Shown here in pieces: positions 11,401 through 22,193 of a DNA stretch of 64,000 nt. Made by a program: the position numbers and the translations under genes. Source of the DNA: Larix kaempferi (Eukaryota > Streptophyta > Pinopsida > Pinales > Pinaceae); the NCBI GenBank assembly GCA_027924585.1, contig BSBM01000307.1, positions 12,236,001 through 12,300,000 of the forward strand, in the 5' to 3' direction. A model generated the notes under the pieces. That model had not been told where the DNA came from. It was given only the letters and a program-made list of their open reading frames with translations, and did no database searches. Numbering within the stretch: position 1 is the stretch's first letter; each line of letters opens with the position of its first letter.

Positions 11401-11722
11401 ATGTCGTTAACCCTGCGGCTCGTTTTCTCGGTGGTTGGATGTGTTTGCTTGTCTGTTTTGTGTTTGTCCCTCGGCTCTGCGTATTCGGTGGTTTCTTGGG
11501 TTTGTCTGGCAGTTTACTGTTAGATTAGTTTTTCGGACCCAATTATTGGTTATTGTTTTTATACGGTGCTTTTTTCAAACCCTCACTGGGTGTCTCTGGT
11601 TCTAAGGAAGCTGCTACGGTTTTGGGCGTTTTTGGGCACATATTTGGCGTTTTTGGGTTCTGGGCGTTTTTGGGCACATATTTGGCGTTTTTCAGTTGCA
11701 GCTTATATCTGGCGTTTTTGGG
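11401..11722. other. Pogo internal sequence, no gene
   Basis: T- and G-rich DNA with short reiterated phrases such as 'ttggcgtttttgggc'. A plus-strand frame at 11,553-11,879 is a low-complexity translation of these repeats and of the adjacent array. Confidence 0.5.
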
Positions 11723-11880
11723 TATGCTTACTGTAGGGTTTCGTTTCTGGGTATATCTGGCCTTGCAGGGTTTCGTATGCGTTATTATGGATATGCTTAC
11801 TGTAGGGTTTCGTTTCTGGGTATATCTGGCCTTGCAGGCTTTCGTATGCTTTATTATGGATATGCTTACTGTAGGTTGAA
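11723..11880. repeat. 69-bp tandem repeat inside pogo, about 2.3 copies
   Basis: 'tatgcttactgtagg' recurs at 11,723, 11,792 and 11,861. The period of 69 is a multiple of three, so a repetitive frame stays open across it. The translation is low-complexity and I do not call it a gene. Confidence 0.88.
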
Positions 11881-12160
11881 TTATGGATATGCTTATTGTG
11901 TAAGTTTGCTGGTTGAATTATTGTGTAAGTTTGCTTGCCGATATGAAAAATTTGCAGTGTAGGTTTTAGGTTTTGATATTCATCTTTATTTGCAGTGTAT
12001 GACCACCATATATTCAAGAATAGGGTTTGGACCAACCATTGGGAATTATGGGAACTGTATGCAACCACACTCGTCTTAGTCGATGTCCTTTATGTAGGCT
12101 TATGCTTGAGAGGAAATTGCAATGGTTGGTTGGTTGAACGCTGGTTCAATTATGGTTATG

Positions 12161-12925
12161 CTCGCTGTAATATATAGTGTGAATGTTTGTTGGTTGAATG
12201 CTGGTTCAATTATGGCTCAATTATGATTTTGGTTATGTTTCTGGGAATTATGGCTCATTTATGATTTTGGTTATGTTTCTGGGAATTATGGCTCATTTAT
12301 GATTTTGGTTATGTTTCTGGGAATTAGGCAGCAGTATGTTTTTGAACTTGACATCCATCTTTATATTATTGTTTGAGGCTGCAAGATAAGCAGAGTATGT
12401 GGATATTCGGTTTGGCATGGCCCCTCGTGGATATGAAAATGTTGTGGATTTGAAATATAGTGTGAATGTTGGTTTAAAGCTGGTTCAATTATGGTTATGC
12501 TCGCTGTAATATATAGTGTGAATGTTTGTTGGTTGAATGCTGGTTCAATTATGGCTCAATTATGATTTTGGTTATGTTTCTGGGAATTAGGCAGCAGTAT
12601 GTTTTTGAACTTGACATCCATCTTTATATTACTGTTTGAGGCTGCAAGATAAGCAGAGTATGTGGATATTCGGTCTGGCATGGCCCCTCGTGGATATGAA
12701 AATGTTGTGGATTTGAAATATAGTGTGAATGTTGGTTTAAAGCTGGTTCAATTATGGTTATGCTCGCTGTAATATATAGTGTGAATGTTTGTTGGTTGAA
12801 TGTTGGTTCAATTATGTATCAATTATGATTTTGGTTATGTTTCTGGGAATTGGGCAGTAGTATGTTTTTGAACTTGACATTCATCTTTATATTATTGTTT
12901 GAGGCTGCAAAATAAGTAGATATTT
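12161..12925. repeat. 263-bp higher-order tandem repeat with nested 38-bp repeat
   Basis: 'ctcgctgtaatatatagtg' recurs at 12,161, 12,500 and 12,763. The spacings are 339 and 263 bp, and the 76-bp excess in the first unit is exactly two extra copies of a 38-bp phrase (starts at 12,225, 12,263 and 12,301: 'gattttggttatgtttctgg'). The third unit is partial. Confidence 0.9.
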
Positions 12926-12956
12926 TAGTGAATATTTATGATTTTTGAGTGACTGT

Positions 12957-13170
12957 TATGGGAGGGACACCAATTGTGGTGCGGGGTCCACGCGAGCACG
13001 CCAACGGACACCCGGCAGTCCACGTTCGCTGTATGACAGGTGCCCATTCCCTTCCGACTCGTGTCCAGCACATGAGTTGGGAACTTTTTAGGGTTTACGT
13101 GAGGTTTAGGGTTGGCATTTTCACGTTTTGCCCGGGCTGCTCTACCACCCTGTGCAATGTTATCCAGCTC
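12957..13170. repeat. Internal duplicate of the pogo left end
   Basis: After a TA at 12,957-12,958 the sequence tgggagggacacc, then attgtggtgcggggtcc, follows the outer left terminus and stays similar for about 200 bp, including the telo-box-like 'tttttagggtttacgtga'. Similarity stops after 'gtgcaatgtt'. It could be the original left end of a shorter 6.7-kb element to which 2.17 kb was later added, or a terminal duplication. Confidence 0.85.
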
Positions 13171-13522
13171 GGTGCTGTTTCCCATAGTAAGTAGAATGGC
13201 ATTATTAGAGCATATATGACCTACTATTTTGGCATTATTAGACTTGAATCTACAATGAAATTTTTTTAGACAAAGTAGAATGATGTATGCTCATGTTGTA
13301 TATCTACTTAAATGGTATATGAGTATAGAGAATTTGACCCAACTTCTCCATTAGACCTTACTTTGTGCTCTCCACAATGTCAAGTTGTGTGTAACACCAA
13401 CCTCAATGCTTATGGTTAACTTCCTTGTTTATGGAAAAAAACATAAATAAATAAGAACTGCTCATTTATAATTAAACAACTGCACTTTATAGCAATAGTA
13501 CTGAAATACAAATACAATAACT
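13171..13522. other. Pogo internal spacer, no gene
   Basis: AT-rich sequence between the duplicated left end and the 157-bp array. No reading frame or motif recognised. Confidence 0.5.
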
Positions 13523-13942
13523 CTATCTGAAGTAGATGTCGAAACAATGCCTCTGTCTGAAAGTAGAAGTCAAAAAGAAAATGCCTTGATCACAAACTAC
13601 CATTTGGTTGGTCTATACACCGCCTCTGTCTGAAGTACAAGTCAAAACAATGCCTCTGCTTGCAGTAGATGTCAATGACTGGGATTTAGGTTATATCAAG
13701 CCCTCACCATGCTTGATTGGGGCTGCACAAAAAGAAAATGCCTTGATCACAAACTACCATTTGGTTGGTCTATACACCGCCTCTGTCTGAAGTAGAAGTC
13801 AAAACAATGCCTTTGCTTGCAGTAGATGTCAATGACTGGGATTTAGGTTATATCAAGCCCTCACCATGCTTGATTGGGGCTGCACAAAAAGAAAATAAAT
13901 TGATCACAGAATACCATTTGGTTGGTCCATACACCTTCTACC
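13523..13942. repeat. 157-bp tandem repeat next to the transposase stop
   Basis: 'catttggttggtc' occurs at 13,601, 13,758 and 13,915 with a constant 157-bp period. Units share 'ttgcagtagatgtcaatgac' and 'tgattggggctgcac'. The array lies directly downstream (in transposase sense) of the stop codon at 13,943, so it would be in the 3' UTR. Confidence 0.88.
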
Positions 13943-16675
13943 CTATTCTTGAAGAGGTTCGTCACCTCCCACATCATTTTCTGTAGGGTTTCCAGCTTGA
14001 GACAAGTGGGGTGATCTTACCGAGCATGTTTGATTAGGAAGGGTGGGGTTGGTGGAAACAGATTGAGGCCAATTTACTCCTTGCAACCAAGGAGGAATTG
14101 AATAGCCATAGGCCTGACTTGTGCATGGGACCCCTGGAATATTTGCTGGTGTTTGATAAGCTAACATAGGATGGGACCCTGCAGTAGTAGGAATAGAGAT
14201 GGGGTGTAAACCTGCAGGATTATAGCGGGGTATCTGAATGTTAATAAGATCCTGGTAGAATCGTGCACTGCTTGCAAACGCTTCTAATGATCCTTGCATC
14301 ATGTCCCTTTCACTGGTTGTTCTAATAGTATCAGCCATCACATTCCTTTCCTCCATTTGTGATGCACTATTTTGGTTCATCTGTTGCACCTTCCTCGCTT
14401 CCTTTGCTTGCCTTGCCAACTGCTTCTGGTGCGCTTTTTCTTGTCGATTAACCTCTCTTGCAATCCTTTCCTGTGCCCACTGTCCAGCTGCAATCATCCT
14501 TGCTTCCTTCTTTTCCTTTGCAAGATCTTTCTTCCTTTGTTTTAATTCCTGCAAATCTTTCTTCTTTCGTTCAGATTCAACCAAGAGGCTCATGTACTCT
14601 TCTGAAGTGAGCAGTTGTGAACTCCGGCCCAATCGGAGAATGTCTGTCTGTCCTTCACTTCCTTGCGTTGACACTCTCTCCATTGGCAACTTTAGGAATC
14701 TGCCAATCCTTGGTGTGTTCCCTGGCAGTGGTTCTTCAGCTATGAGAGGTTCTTCTGATGCGGTATATTCTTCAGCTGCATCCTCGTTGTCTATGCTAGG
14801 ATCTGCTACCAACCCACCATCAACATAAAAATGGACAATCTCATTTGGCTGCGAAGGCATATTCATGCTTTCATCGCTGGTGGAATCACCAATGTGTCTG
14901 TTCAAGTTCATCATGGCCTCTTCCATCCATGATGGTTGAGATACTTGGGTTGGCATTGACAATGTGTGATTGGGGCTGCCTGGACTACGACAACCATCAA
15001 CCACATTAATATTTGCCCCAGCATCCACTTGTGTGCTGGCTGGACCACCTAAACCCATGTTATCTTCTGCTGCATCATCATCGAATTGTGTTTCATAGAC
15101 CTGTTCATCATGGTCAGAAGCACCAACTCCCTCGCAATTTCCTTGAGAAAGGGACATGATGTTGTCCACGGCATCTGCCTCTTGCTGGCCATCCAATTGG
15201 TCTTCGACATCCTCAAGATCTTCGCCAGCTTCTTGGCCATCCACATCAAATGCTTGGCTACACTGAGTGTCATGCATAAGAGCATCATAATTCAATGGCC
15301 AGATACCTGTTCGCCTAAAGCCAGCCTTGATATTGGAGGGTGTGAGAGCCCTTTTGAAAGCCTTGCTTGCAAGCTCAGCTAACTCAAACCTCTTTACCTC
15401 TACCCCTGGGTTCTGAGCCATCCATGCAGCACGTTCCGACCTGAAATAATCCTTGAAAGGCCCAAACACACTCACATCCAGGGGCTGCAACCTGTGAGTG
15501 GTGTGAGCAGGAAGTGTTAACAAGTCAATTCCCAACCTGTTTGCCTCCTCGATGGTTTGCACAGCAATGTGGCTGCCATGGCCATCTAAAACCAACAGGT
15601 GTCTGTTTTCAGGCGAGACACCGCCTGGTACGGATGTTGCAAAGTGGAAAAGCCAATTCAGGAAAAGTTCTTTAGTCATCCATGCATGGGGATGTGCAGC
15701 CATGCACGCCCCAGGTTCACAGTTTTGGATATAGTTTTGTAGCCGAGTTTTGCCCTTGAACAAATAAAACCCCGGGATTGCTGAGCCAATTGCATTCACA
15801 CATGATAGAATGGTTATCCACTCCCTGCTCTTGGGCAGAATCTTCGGCACATTCCTGCTCCCTCTCTTTGCAATGACCCGCATGCCACAATTCCTTCCTG
15901 CCTGTAACCCTGTCTCGTCGCAGTTCCAAATATGGTCTGGACTGTAAGAGTGTTTCTCATATGCAGAAGAAAGAGTGTCATAGAACTTGGAAACAACCGT
16001 GGGGCGTAGATTCAATGCCCTATCTCTGTCCAAACCCTCTGCAGTTCGTAGCACTAGATCTGGATGCCTTTTTTTGAAACCAGCCCACCAAGACTTACCT
16101 GGGAACCCATCTTTGAATGGGTTTGGCCTCCCCTGACAAATTTGAGCAACAGTTGATTTCAGTTGTATCAACTCTAGCCCATGTCCCAATTCGGCCATCT
16201 CCTTGCACCACACCACTACCTCCTCCTCCTCTTGTTCAGTCATGACTGTAAGAGGGCCTCTCCTCTTGGTATGGGTCAGGCCATTTATCCAGTAATGGAT
16301 TGACATGGGTGCAATCCCATGTTTTTTGGCCGCTGCTCTAACAGAAAACCCCTTGAATTCGACATCGTCAATTGCAGCCAGCATGTCTTCTTTGGTCCAT
16401 CCTCTAATTGCACTGATTTTCTTCGTTGAAATGGCACCTTGCACTGTGGAAGATGGTGGGAGAATGGGCAATGCTAGAACTGTTGGTGGCGATGGCTCTG
16501 TCATTGATGGTGGAACCACAGCATCTACATCTTCCACAGGACCATTCTCAGAATTTGATGTAAGAATGTTGTCATTTGGAACACGGGCCCTTTCGTCATC
16601 CGATGATGTGCATTGTATCTGGGTACCCCGCTTCCTTGTGTTCCTTGTGCGACGTGCAATATTGACTCTTGGCAT
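13943..16675 (-). CDS. pogo-type transposase (CENP-B-like HTH, DDD catalytic domain)
   Basis: It cuts and pastes the surrounding element at TA sites in the nucleus. The frame is uninterrupted to an ATG at 16,711 (922 residues), but I prefer the internal ATG at 16,675 (about 910 residues). It opens MPRVNIARR with a basic, NLS-like run, and the bases before it (TTGCAG then ATTCTCATAGCC) look like a splice acceptor or leader. In 922-residue numbering, a Psq/HTH DNA-binding domain lies at about 103-146 (GWTKEDMLAAID), a CENP-B-type second HTH at about 155-222, and the DDE domain at about 250-480 with D265 (WNCDETG), D376 (LLVLDGHGSH) and D412 (PLDVSVFG), i.e. DD35D spacing as in pogo. A charged coiled coil rich in K/E/Q follows at about 700-790. 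No lesion is visible. It belongs to the element's minus strand; no partner gene is evident. Confidence 0.93.
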   Translation of the reverse strand: MPRVNIARRTRNTRKRGTQIQCTSSDDERARVPNDNILTSNSENGPVEDVDAVVPPSMTEPSPPTVLALPILPPSSTVQGAISTKKISAIRGWTKEDMLAAIDDVEFKGFSVRAAAKKHGIAPMSIHYWINGLTHTKRRGPLTVMTEQEEEEVVVWCKEMAELGHGLELIQLKSTVAQICQGRPNPFKDGFPGKSWWAGFKKRHPDLVLRTAEGLDRDRALNLRPTVVSKFYDTLSSAYEKHSYSPDHIWNCDETGLQAGRNCGMRVIAKRGSRNVPKILPKSREWITILSCVNAIGSAIPGFYLFKGKTRLQNYIQNCEPGACMAAHPHAWMTKELFLNWLFHFATSVPGGVSPENRHLLVLDGHGSHIAVQTIEEANRLGIDLLTLPAHTTHRLQPLDVSVFGPFKDYFRSERAAWMAQNPGVEVKRFELAELASKAFKRALTPSNIKAGFRRTGIWPLNYDALMHDTQCSQAFDVDGQEAGEDLEDVEDQLDGQQEADAVDNIMSLSQGNCEGVGASDHDEQVYETQFDDDAAEDNMGLGGPASTQVDAGANINVVDGCRSPGSPNHTLSMPTQVSQPSWMEEAMMNLNRHIGDSTSDESMNMPSQPNEIVHFYVDGGLVADPSIDNEDAAEEYTASEEPLIAEEPLPGNTPRIGRFLKLPMERVSTQGSEGQTDILRLGRSSQLLTSEEYMSLLVESERKKKDLQELKQRKKDLAKEKKEARMIAAGQWAQERIAREVNRQEKAHQKQLARQAKEARKVQQMNQNSASQMEERNVMADTIRTTSERDMMQGSLEAFASSARFYQDLINIQIPRYNPAGLHPISIPTTAGSHPMLAYQTPANIPGVPCTSQAYGYSIPPWLQGVNWPQSVSTNPTLPNQTCSVRSPHLSQAGNPTENDVGGDEPLQE

Positions 16676-17116
16676 GGCTATGAGAATCTGCAACATCCAG
16701 ATAAATAACATGTGAGTATTATAGATCCTTATGCAATGGAATTACAAACAAATCCACAAAATTGCTCATGTTTAAGATTTCAATGCTGAATGAAATTCTT
16801 GCACTTATCTGGGGATTCCATTTTTTTAGGGAAGCATGCTTTGAAAGATTGGAGAAATGTGATTGATCAAATGAGAACAAAGATGGAATATTGAGTAACG
16901 CAATGGTTGAGTCTGGTATGGAGTTTTCGTGGTTTTAATAATTTTCACTTTGTCAATTGCTTAACAATGGAGGAGGAAACTATTCTCTAGATTTGAGCCA
17001 GCATCTCCTAAGATTTAGCTACATGTGTCCTCCCAAAATACTAGAACTAAGGTAAGTTGTTTAGGACTCTCTTCTTTCCAATATCTCTATAATAATTCAA
17101 AGGAGGATGTTAGTTA
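16676..17116 (-). other. Upstream region of the transposase
   Basis: This is the likely leader or promoter side of the transposase. AT-rich, with no firm TATA box chosen. A plus-strand frame at 17,025-17,285 is part of the following array and is not coding. Confidence 0.35.
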
Positions 17117-18125
17117 TGTGTTGTTGGCTGGGGTTACAAACTGGTTTTCAATTGTTGATTTTATTGTTACTATTACTACTGTTAGAAGGGTTGCCATTGT
17201 TGCTACTGAATATTTCCCTGTAGTTGAGTTGTTGTTAAACCCCTGTATAGATCTGATTAGTATTATATTTCTGCTTCTTAAGTGAAATATCAGGTTTGAA
17301 AATTGAGAAAATGTGGACTTGTTCAAGAGAAGCGAGTAACACTACTATCACACTGCTATCATGTCTGTATGTTGTTGGCTGGGGTTACAAACTGGTTTTC
17401 AATTGGTGATTTTATTGTTACTATTACTACTGTTAGTAGGGTTGCCATTGCTGCTACTGAATATTTCCCTGTAGTTGAGTTGTTGTTAAACCCCTGTATA
17501 GATCTGATTAGTATTATATTTATGCTTCTTAAGTGAAATATCAGGTTTGAAAATTATGAAATGTGGACTTGTTCAAGAGAAGCGAGTAACACTACTATCA
17601 CACTGCTATCATGTCTGTATGTTGTTGGCTGGGGTTACAAACTGGTTTTCAATTGGTGATTTTATTGTTACTATTACTACTGTTAGTAGGGTTGCCATTG
17701 CTGCTACTGAATATTTCCCTGTAGTTGAGTTGTTGTTAAACCCCTGTATAGATCTGATTAGTATTATATTTCTGCTTCTTAAGTGAAATATCAGGTTTGA
17801 AAATTATGAAATGTGGACTTGTTCAAGAGAAGCGAGTAACACTACTATCACACTGCTATCATGTCTGTATGTTGTTGGCTGGGGTTACAAACTGGTTTTC
17901 AATTGGTGATTTTATTGTTACTATTACTACTGTTAGTAGGGTTGCCATTGCTGCTACTGAATATTTCCCTGTAGTTGAGTTGTTGTTAAACCCCTGTATA
18001 GATCTGATTAGTATTATATTTCTGCTTCTTAAGTGAAATATCAGGTTTGAAAATTGAGAAAATGTGGACTTGTTCAAGAGAAGCGAGTAACACTACTATC
18101 ACACTGCTATCATGTCTGTATGTTG
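17117..18125. repeat. 250-bp tandem array, four copies, inside pogo
   Basis: 'ttgttggctggggttacaaa' occurs at 17,121, 17,372, 17,622 and 17,872 (spacings 251, 250, 250). Copies two to four are almost identical, while copy one is more diverged (gttagaagg against gttagtagg). The array lies 5' of the transposase, where it could act as a subterminal transposase-binding or transcription-control region; that role is inference. Frames of 77-79 codons recur in each copy but the period is not a multiple of three, so they do not join. Confidence 0.93.
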
Positions 18126-19644
18126 ATTGTGGCCATTTTAATGTTTGCTTGGCTGGTATTGAAATGTTCATATGAATATAGCTTCTCCCAGTGTTAACTC
18201 ACCCCTGCTCTGCTCGCCTGGGTCTCTTAATATACTGCCCGTGATCTCATTTTTTAGCTACTGAACTATTCATAGATGTCACTGAACTATTAATTATAAG
18301 AGTTTGATCATCAATTGCTCTGATGCTTTCACTCTTTCCATAGTCTATTTTGGTTTTATTGCACTTATTGCCATGATACTATTGTTGACAAAAGCTTTGA
18401 GATTATGTAAACTATACTGCTTCGAAAGTCAGGATATCAATGGAACTGTACAAAAGCATAGAGATTATGGAAATAATTTTCATATTGTTATGGATATTAA
18501 AAGTAATTGAAATAGTTTTCATGTTCCTTTCAACAAGTAGGTTACTGTACATACCTGTCACACAGTGCACACACTGCTGGGTTGTTGATGTATGGCTGAC
18601 ACTGTGCACACAACCTTTGCGCTATTGATGGATGGTTGAGTCCTGCCTGTTAAATGCACTGCTTGGCTGAGTCCTGGCTGATACATGCACGCACTGCTGG
18701 GCTGTTGATGAATTGAATGGATGCAAATGGGTTCAATTGTGTGCAAAGAGGTTGGTTTATAGTTTTTTATGTTGAAAAAGATTGCATAGGGGAAATGACA
18801 TGGATTGAAGGGTTAATTCTGGGAATGGGAGGCTGGGATTGATTTGGCACCGATCCAATGGCTAGAGATTTGGGTTTGCATGATCCATGTGCTCTTTGCT
18901 GCTGGACAGCTGCTTGGGTTCAGTGCAATGCTTGATTTGATGTTCAGATTAATGGATGAAATGAATTTTTTTATTTGCAGAGTTTATGGCATTCGTAGAG
19001 GATGGCAGTTCGAATTCTATGAGGGCATTCGTAGAGGACAGCAGTTGGAATTTTGTTTGCTGATCTAATGGTTTAATGGATTTTTAAGATTTTTTTATTT
19101 GTAGAGTTTAATGCATTTTTGCTTTTGGGCATTCGTAGAGGTTGGCAGCTCCTTTGGATTTCATGAATTTTAATGGGTGATTTGATTTTTTCAGTGGGTT
19201 GGGGCATTTATTGAGGTTGCATGTGTGAGTTGTTGAATAACTCTGTACCAGATGCTGACCCTCCTTTCCCCTTGCAGTGTGCAGGTGGTACTGGGTGATG
19301 GAACACTGGATCCTGCTGCTTGATTGTTGCTTCTCCAGTTGTGGTTCATGAGGGCTGACGTGATGCCCAGGATGTACTTAGTAGATTGAGGCTGAGAGGG
19401 TTTTTTGATGTTTAATTTGTAATTAATGACAAGACAGAGTGGATTCTCAATTGGACTGGATGGTTTTTAATGTTGGCATTAAATGGACTGAATACTGTGA
19501 GCTGGGTCCCAATCAGTTTTTACTCCTATTTTGGACTTAATATAATATATATATGTGCAAAAATAAGTTGTTTAATGTTTTTTAATCTGTTTTGTCATGT
19601 GCAAGATTTGGGTGGTTGATGTGACGGGAACCATGACCACTACT
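18126..19644. other. Pogo right subterminal region, no gene called
   Basis: It holds three copies of 'gcattcgtagagg' (about 18,990, 19,025 and 19,128), repeated 'gcacactgctggg'-like phrases around 18,560-18,720, and a hairpin near the end (GGGAACCA at 19,626 pairing with TGGTTCCC at 19,644-19,651). 'cccttgcag' at about 19,270 looks like a plus-strand splice acceptor. A 74-codon frame at 18,844-19,068 (plus) resembles nothing known. Confidence 0.45.
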
Positions 19645-19675
19645 GGTTCCCGCACAACAATAGGAGCCTCTCCCC
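19645..19675 (-). repeat. pogo right terminal inverted repeat
   Basis: Read on the minus strand it begins ggggagaggctcc and continues attgttgtgcgggaacc, the partner of 10,788-10,818. TA follows at 19,676. Confidence 0.92.
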
Positions 19676-21380
19676 TATTGACCGGATAGATATTTAGATA
19701 CTTTTAATTATAATTTTTGAAGTGAAACGATACTCTGTAACACATGAAATATTTCTATCACATTAAACATATGATATTTTGTTAGTATTTAATAAAACAT
19801 TTTTAATTTAAGAATTAATATATCAAATTGTAAAATATATAAGTGTATGGAGAAAAATGAAAGCTAAAAGTTATTTTACAAGTCATTATGAATGAGATAT
19901 GTCACATTTATAAGGGTGTAATGTTTAATAATAAGAGAAAGAATATTCCTTTTAAGATATTTTAAAGGGTATGTTTTGAATTTTGCACTTAAAAAATAAT
20001 TTGTGCTTTTATAAATTTTTGTTTTGTAATATTAAAATTGATTTAAGTTATTTATTTATTTATTTATTATTATTATTATTATCATTTAAGTTGAATTGAA
20101 AATACGTTTGTATATAGATTTTTAAAATTGACATGTGTTATATAAGTATGTTAGACATGACACGTAGTTTTTAAAGAGCTATTATTTTATGAAAGAGTAA
20201 AGATTTTCTGAATCTTTATCAATTTTTAAATTTTCGACTATAAAATGATTATAATATTTTAGTAAAATATTCAAATTTTTAAAGATTTTATATAGTTTTT
20301 AGATAATTTTGGTGATATTTAGAATTAAAAAATAATAATCTTGTAAAATATATGTAAATCATTTTGAAAAAATAAAAATTCACAAATCTTTTTTTGGAAA
20401 ACAAAAACATGAAAAATTAACCCATAACTAAATTTCACCTCTAATTTTTTTCCTTAATAAAAAACATCTTTCAATATAATAATAGATATATTTTTTACTT
20501 TCCTTTTAAAAAAATCATCTTTATAATAAAAAATAAATAAATTTAGTAATATATTCAATTTAATAATTAATCATACTAAACGTAAACACCGCCTTACAAA
20601 TACCACATATCATAGCTTCACTATTAAATGTAAAGTTCAACTCCACAATTCACCCATCTTTATTACATCCAATAACCACACCATGTGTTATACACCACTT
20701 ATTGATGTTATGTGTAATACAAAATTTAAGAAGAATTTATCTCTAGCTTACTCATACACTCGTGATTATCTTTTGAGGGATATCTGTCTTTTTTTTTTAA
20801 GTTTGTTGTTATTTTTGTATAGATATTTTAGCTTTTAAGGATATGGAAGGTTTTTGAAAGATAAAAGAAACTCTCTGTTTAAATAGTTGTGGAATTCGAT
20901 AGTTTTAATAGTTGTGGAATTCGATAGTTTTTTTTAATAGTAAGTTCTTTATAATATGGAAATATATACCTTTGATTCTTAATAAAATAATAAATTACAA
21001 CCTTTAAAAAAATGGAAATAACATTATTTCAAACATTATTTAATGGTCTCTATCATCCTCCCTTTTACAAGACTAGGTATTCCTTCCCCTTCTTCATACT
21101 ACTTAAAAAAAAATATTCACCTCAAAACTATGCTATATGCATACGTATAAAATATAATTTCTTATATTGATTCAATTAAGTGAATGAATATTAGATTCGC
21201 GGTTTTTTCGTTGAAAAATATATATGTATTTTTTCATATCAATGAGTTAATGTGTGACTTATTTTTTTTCATATCAATGATTGAATGTGTGACTCATTAA
21301 AGCAAGCTTTACATTTGGTAAGTTGGGTTTATATATATCTCAAAATTATTAAGAATATATATTTAATTTGGAATATTTTT

Positions 21381-22193
21381 TGGAATAGGGAATCCGTCCG
21401 ATTAACGGTCTAGCTATCGTAGGTATGTTTGTTAAATATATGTATCAATTGCAGCCCGACCCACCGTATATATTTTATGTTTAAAGTATGAGTATGCAAG
21501 TGCTTCTATTCTAATTGATGCATTTAACCTATAATTGACAAGGAAAAGCCTCAGAAGTGATGTGTAGGTTCTTACCTCTCGTCTTATCACTTCTACCTTA
21601 TCAATTTGTTAATCCTATTCTATGCTAACTAACCTATCCTTGCAAGGAGCGAGTTTTAATGAGAGTAATAATCTGAAAATGCTTATACAAATCTAACATA
21701 TAGCTATTTAGATAGAGTATTCACATTCACATTAGAAACGTACAAATATAGATTTGATAACATTTAAATCCATTTATTACTCTGATATCACATAGACATT
21801 TGCATAGATAAGTAAATCATTCGTCACCATCGAAATAATTCAATAAAGTTAGAAAGATCTCACAGCATGAGTATGAACATAAGAAGAAATAATTATGATC
21901 TATTATCCAAAACATTCCACGCAAAAATCCATGCAAGCTTTTCCCAGCAAATAGGTATTTCTCATTACCAGAAAAATAGTTCTCTTACAAAATGTCTTGA
22001 GCTTCTATTTCACTAACAAAAGTCCTTTCTAATTCCTCTCCTCCTCTATTTATCTTACAAGAGAATTTGTCTTTACATGACTAACTGCTTCACCTACCCT
22101 CTGACCCTTGGATTGCTAAAATTTGTCTCTCATGCTTGCACAACCAAAAATATATAATTAATTACAAATTAAATTAACTTTTCGGTGGGACCT
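21381..22193. other. No gene seen
   Basis: Moderately AT-rich DNA between the end of the AT repeat and the stop of the minus-strand coiled-coil pseudogene. Part of it may be that gene's 3' UTR. No repeat partner was found in the window. Confidence 0.4.

Larger units (their letters stand above)
10788..19675 (-). mobile_element. 8.9-kb pogo-type (Tc1/mariner superfamily) DNA transposon
   Basis: The element is bounded by 31-bp inverted repeats (25 of 31 positions match) and by TA on both sides (10,786-10,787 and 19,676-19,677). Paralogous sequence at 58,831-58,850 reads gtcaTAttgacc with a single TA, which is the expected empty site. TA duplication is the hallmark of Tc1/mariner/pogo elements. 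It contains one large transposase on the minus strand (13,943-16,675) and four tandem arrays, at 11,723-11,880, 12,161-12,925, 13,523-13,942 and 17,117-18,125. At 8,888 bp it is much longer than typical pogo elements, mainly because of the arrays and a duplicated left end. The intact ORF amid decayed neighbours suggests a relatively young insertion. Confidence 0.92.
10675..21380. repeat. AT-rich dispersed repeat, copy B, split by the pogo element
   Basis: 10,675-10,787 matches the start of copy C (from 58,670: 'attattaaacgatccaa', 'ggatattctctattctctta', 'ggcaatatgaaagtgaggtc'), and 19,676-21,380 matches the remainder. Without the inserted transposon this copy is about 1.8 kb. It ends by a short deletion near 21,367, after which 'tttggaatagggaatc' is shared with the flank of copy A. 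Confidence 0.88.

Noticed and set aside
14301-16715. Frames opposite and within the transposase (e.g. 175 codons at 14,301-14,828 plus, 136 at 16,305-16,715 plus)
   Set aside because: Antisense or out-of-frame shadows of the long transposase ORF, with biased composition typical of such shadows.
17025-18077. Recurrent 70-86-codon frames on both strands
   Set aside because: They are the same 250-bp repeat translated several times. The period is not divisible by three and each ends before the next begins.
16712-19600. A right end matching the inner pogo left end, which would define a fully nested second element
   Set aside because: I looked for a complement of tgggagggacacc followed by TA and found none. 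The inner left end has no private partner.
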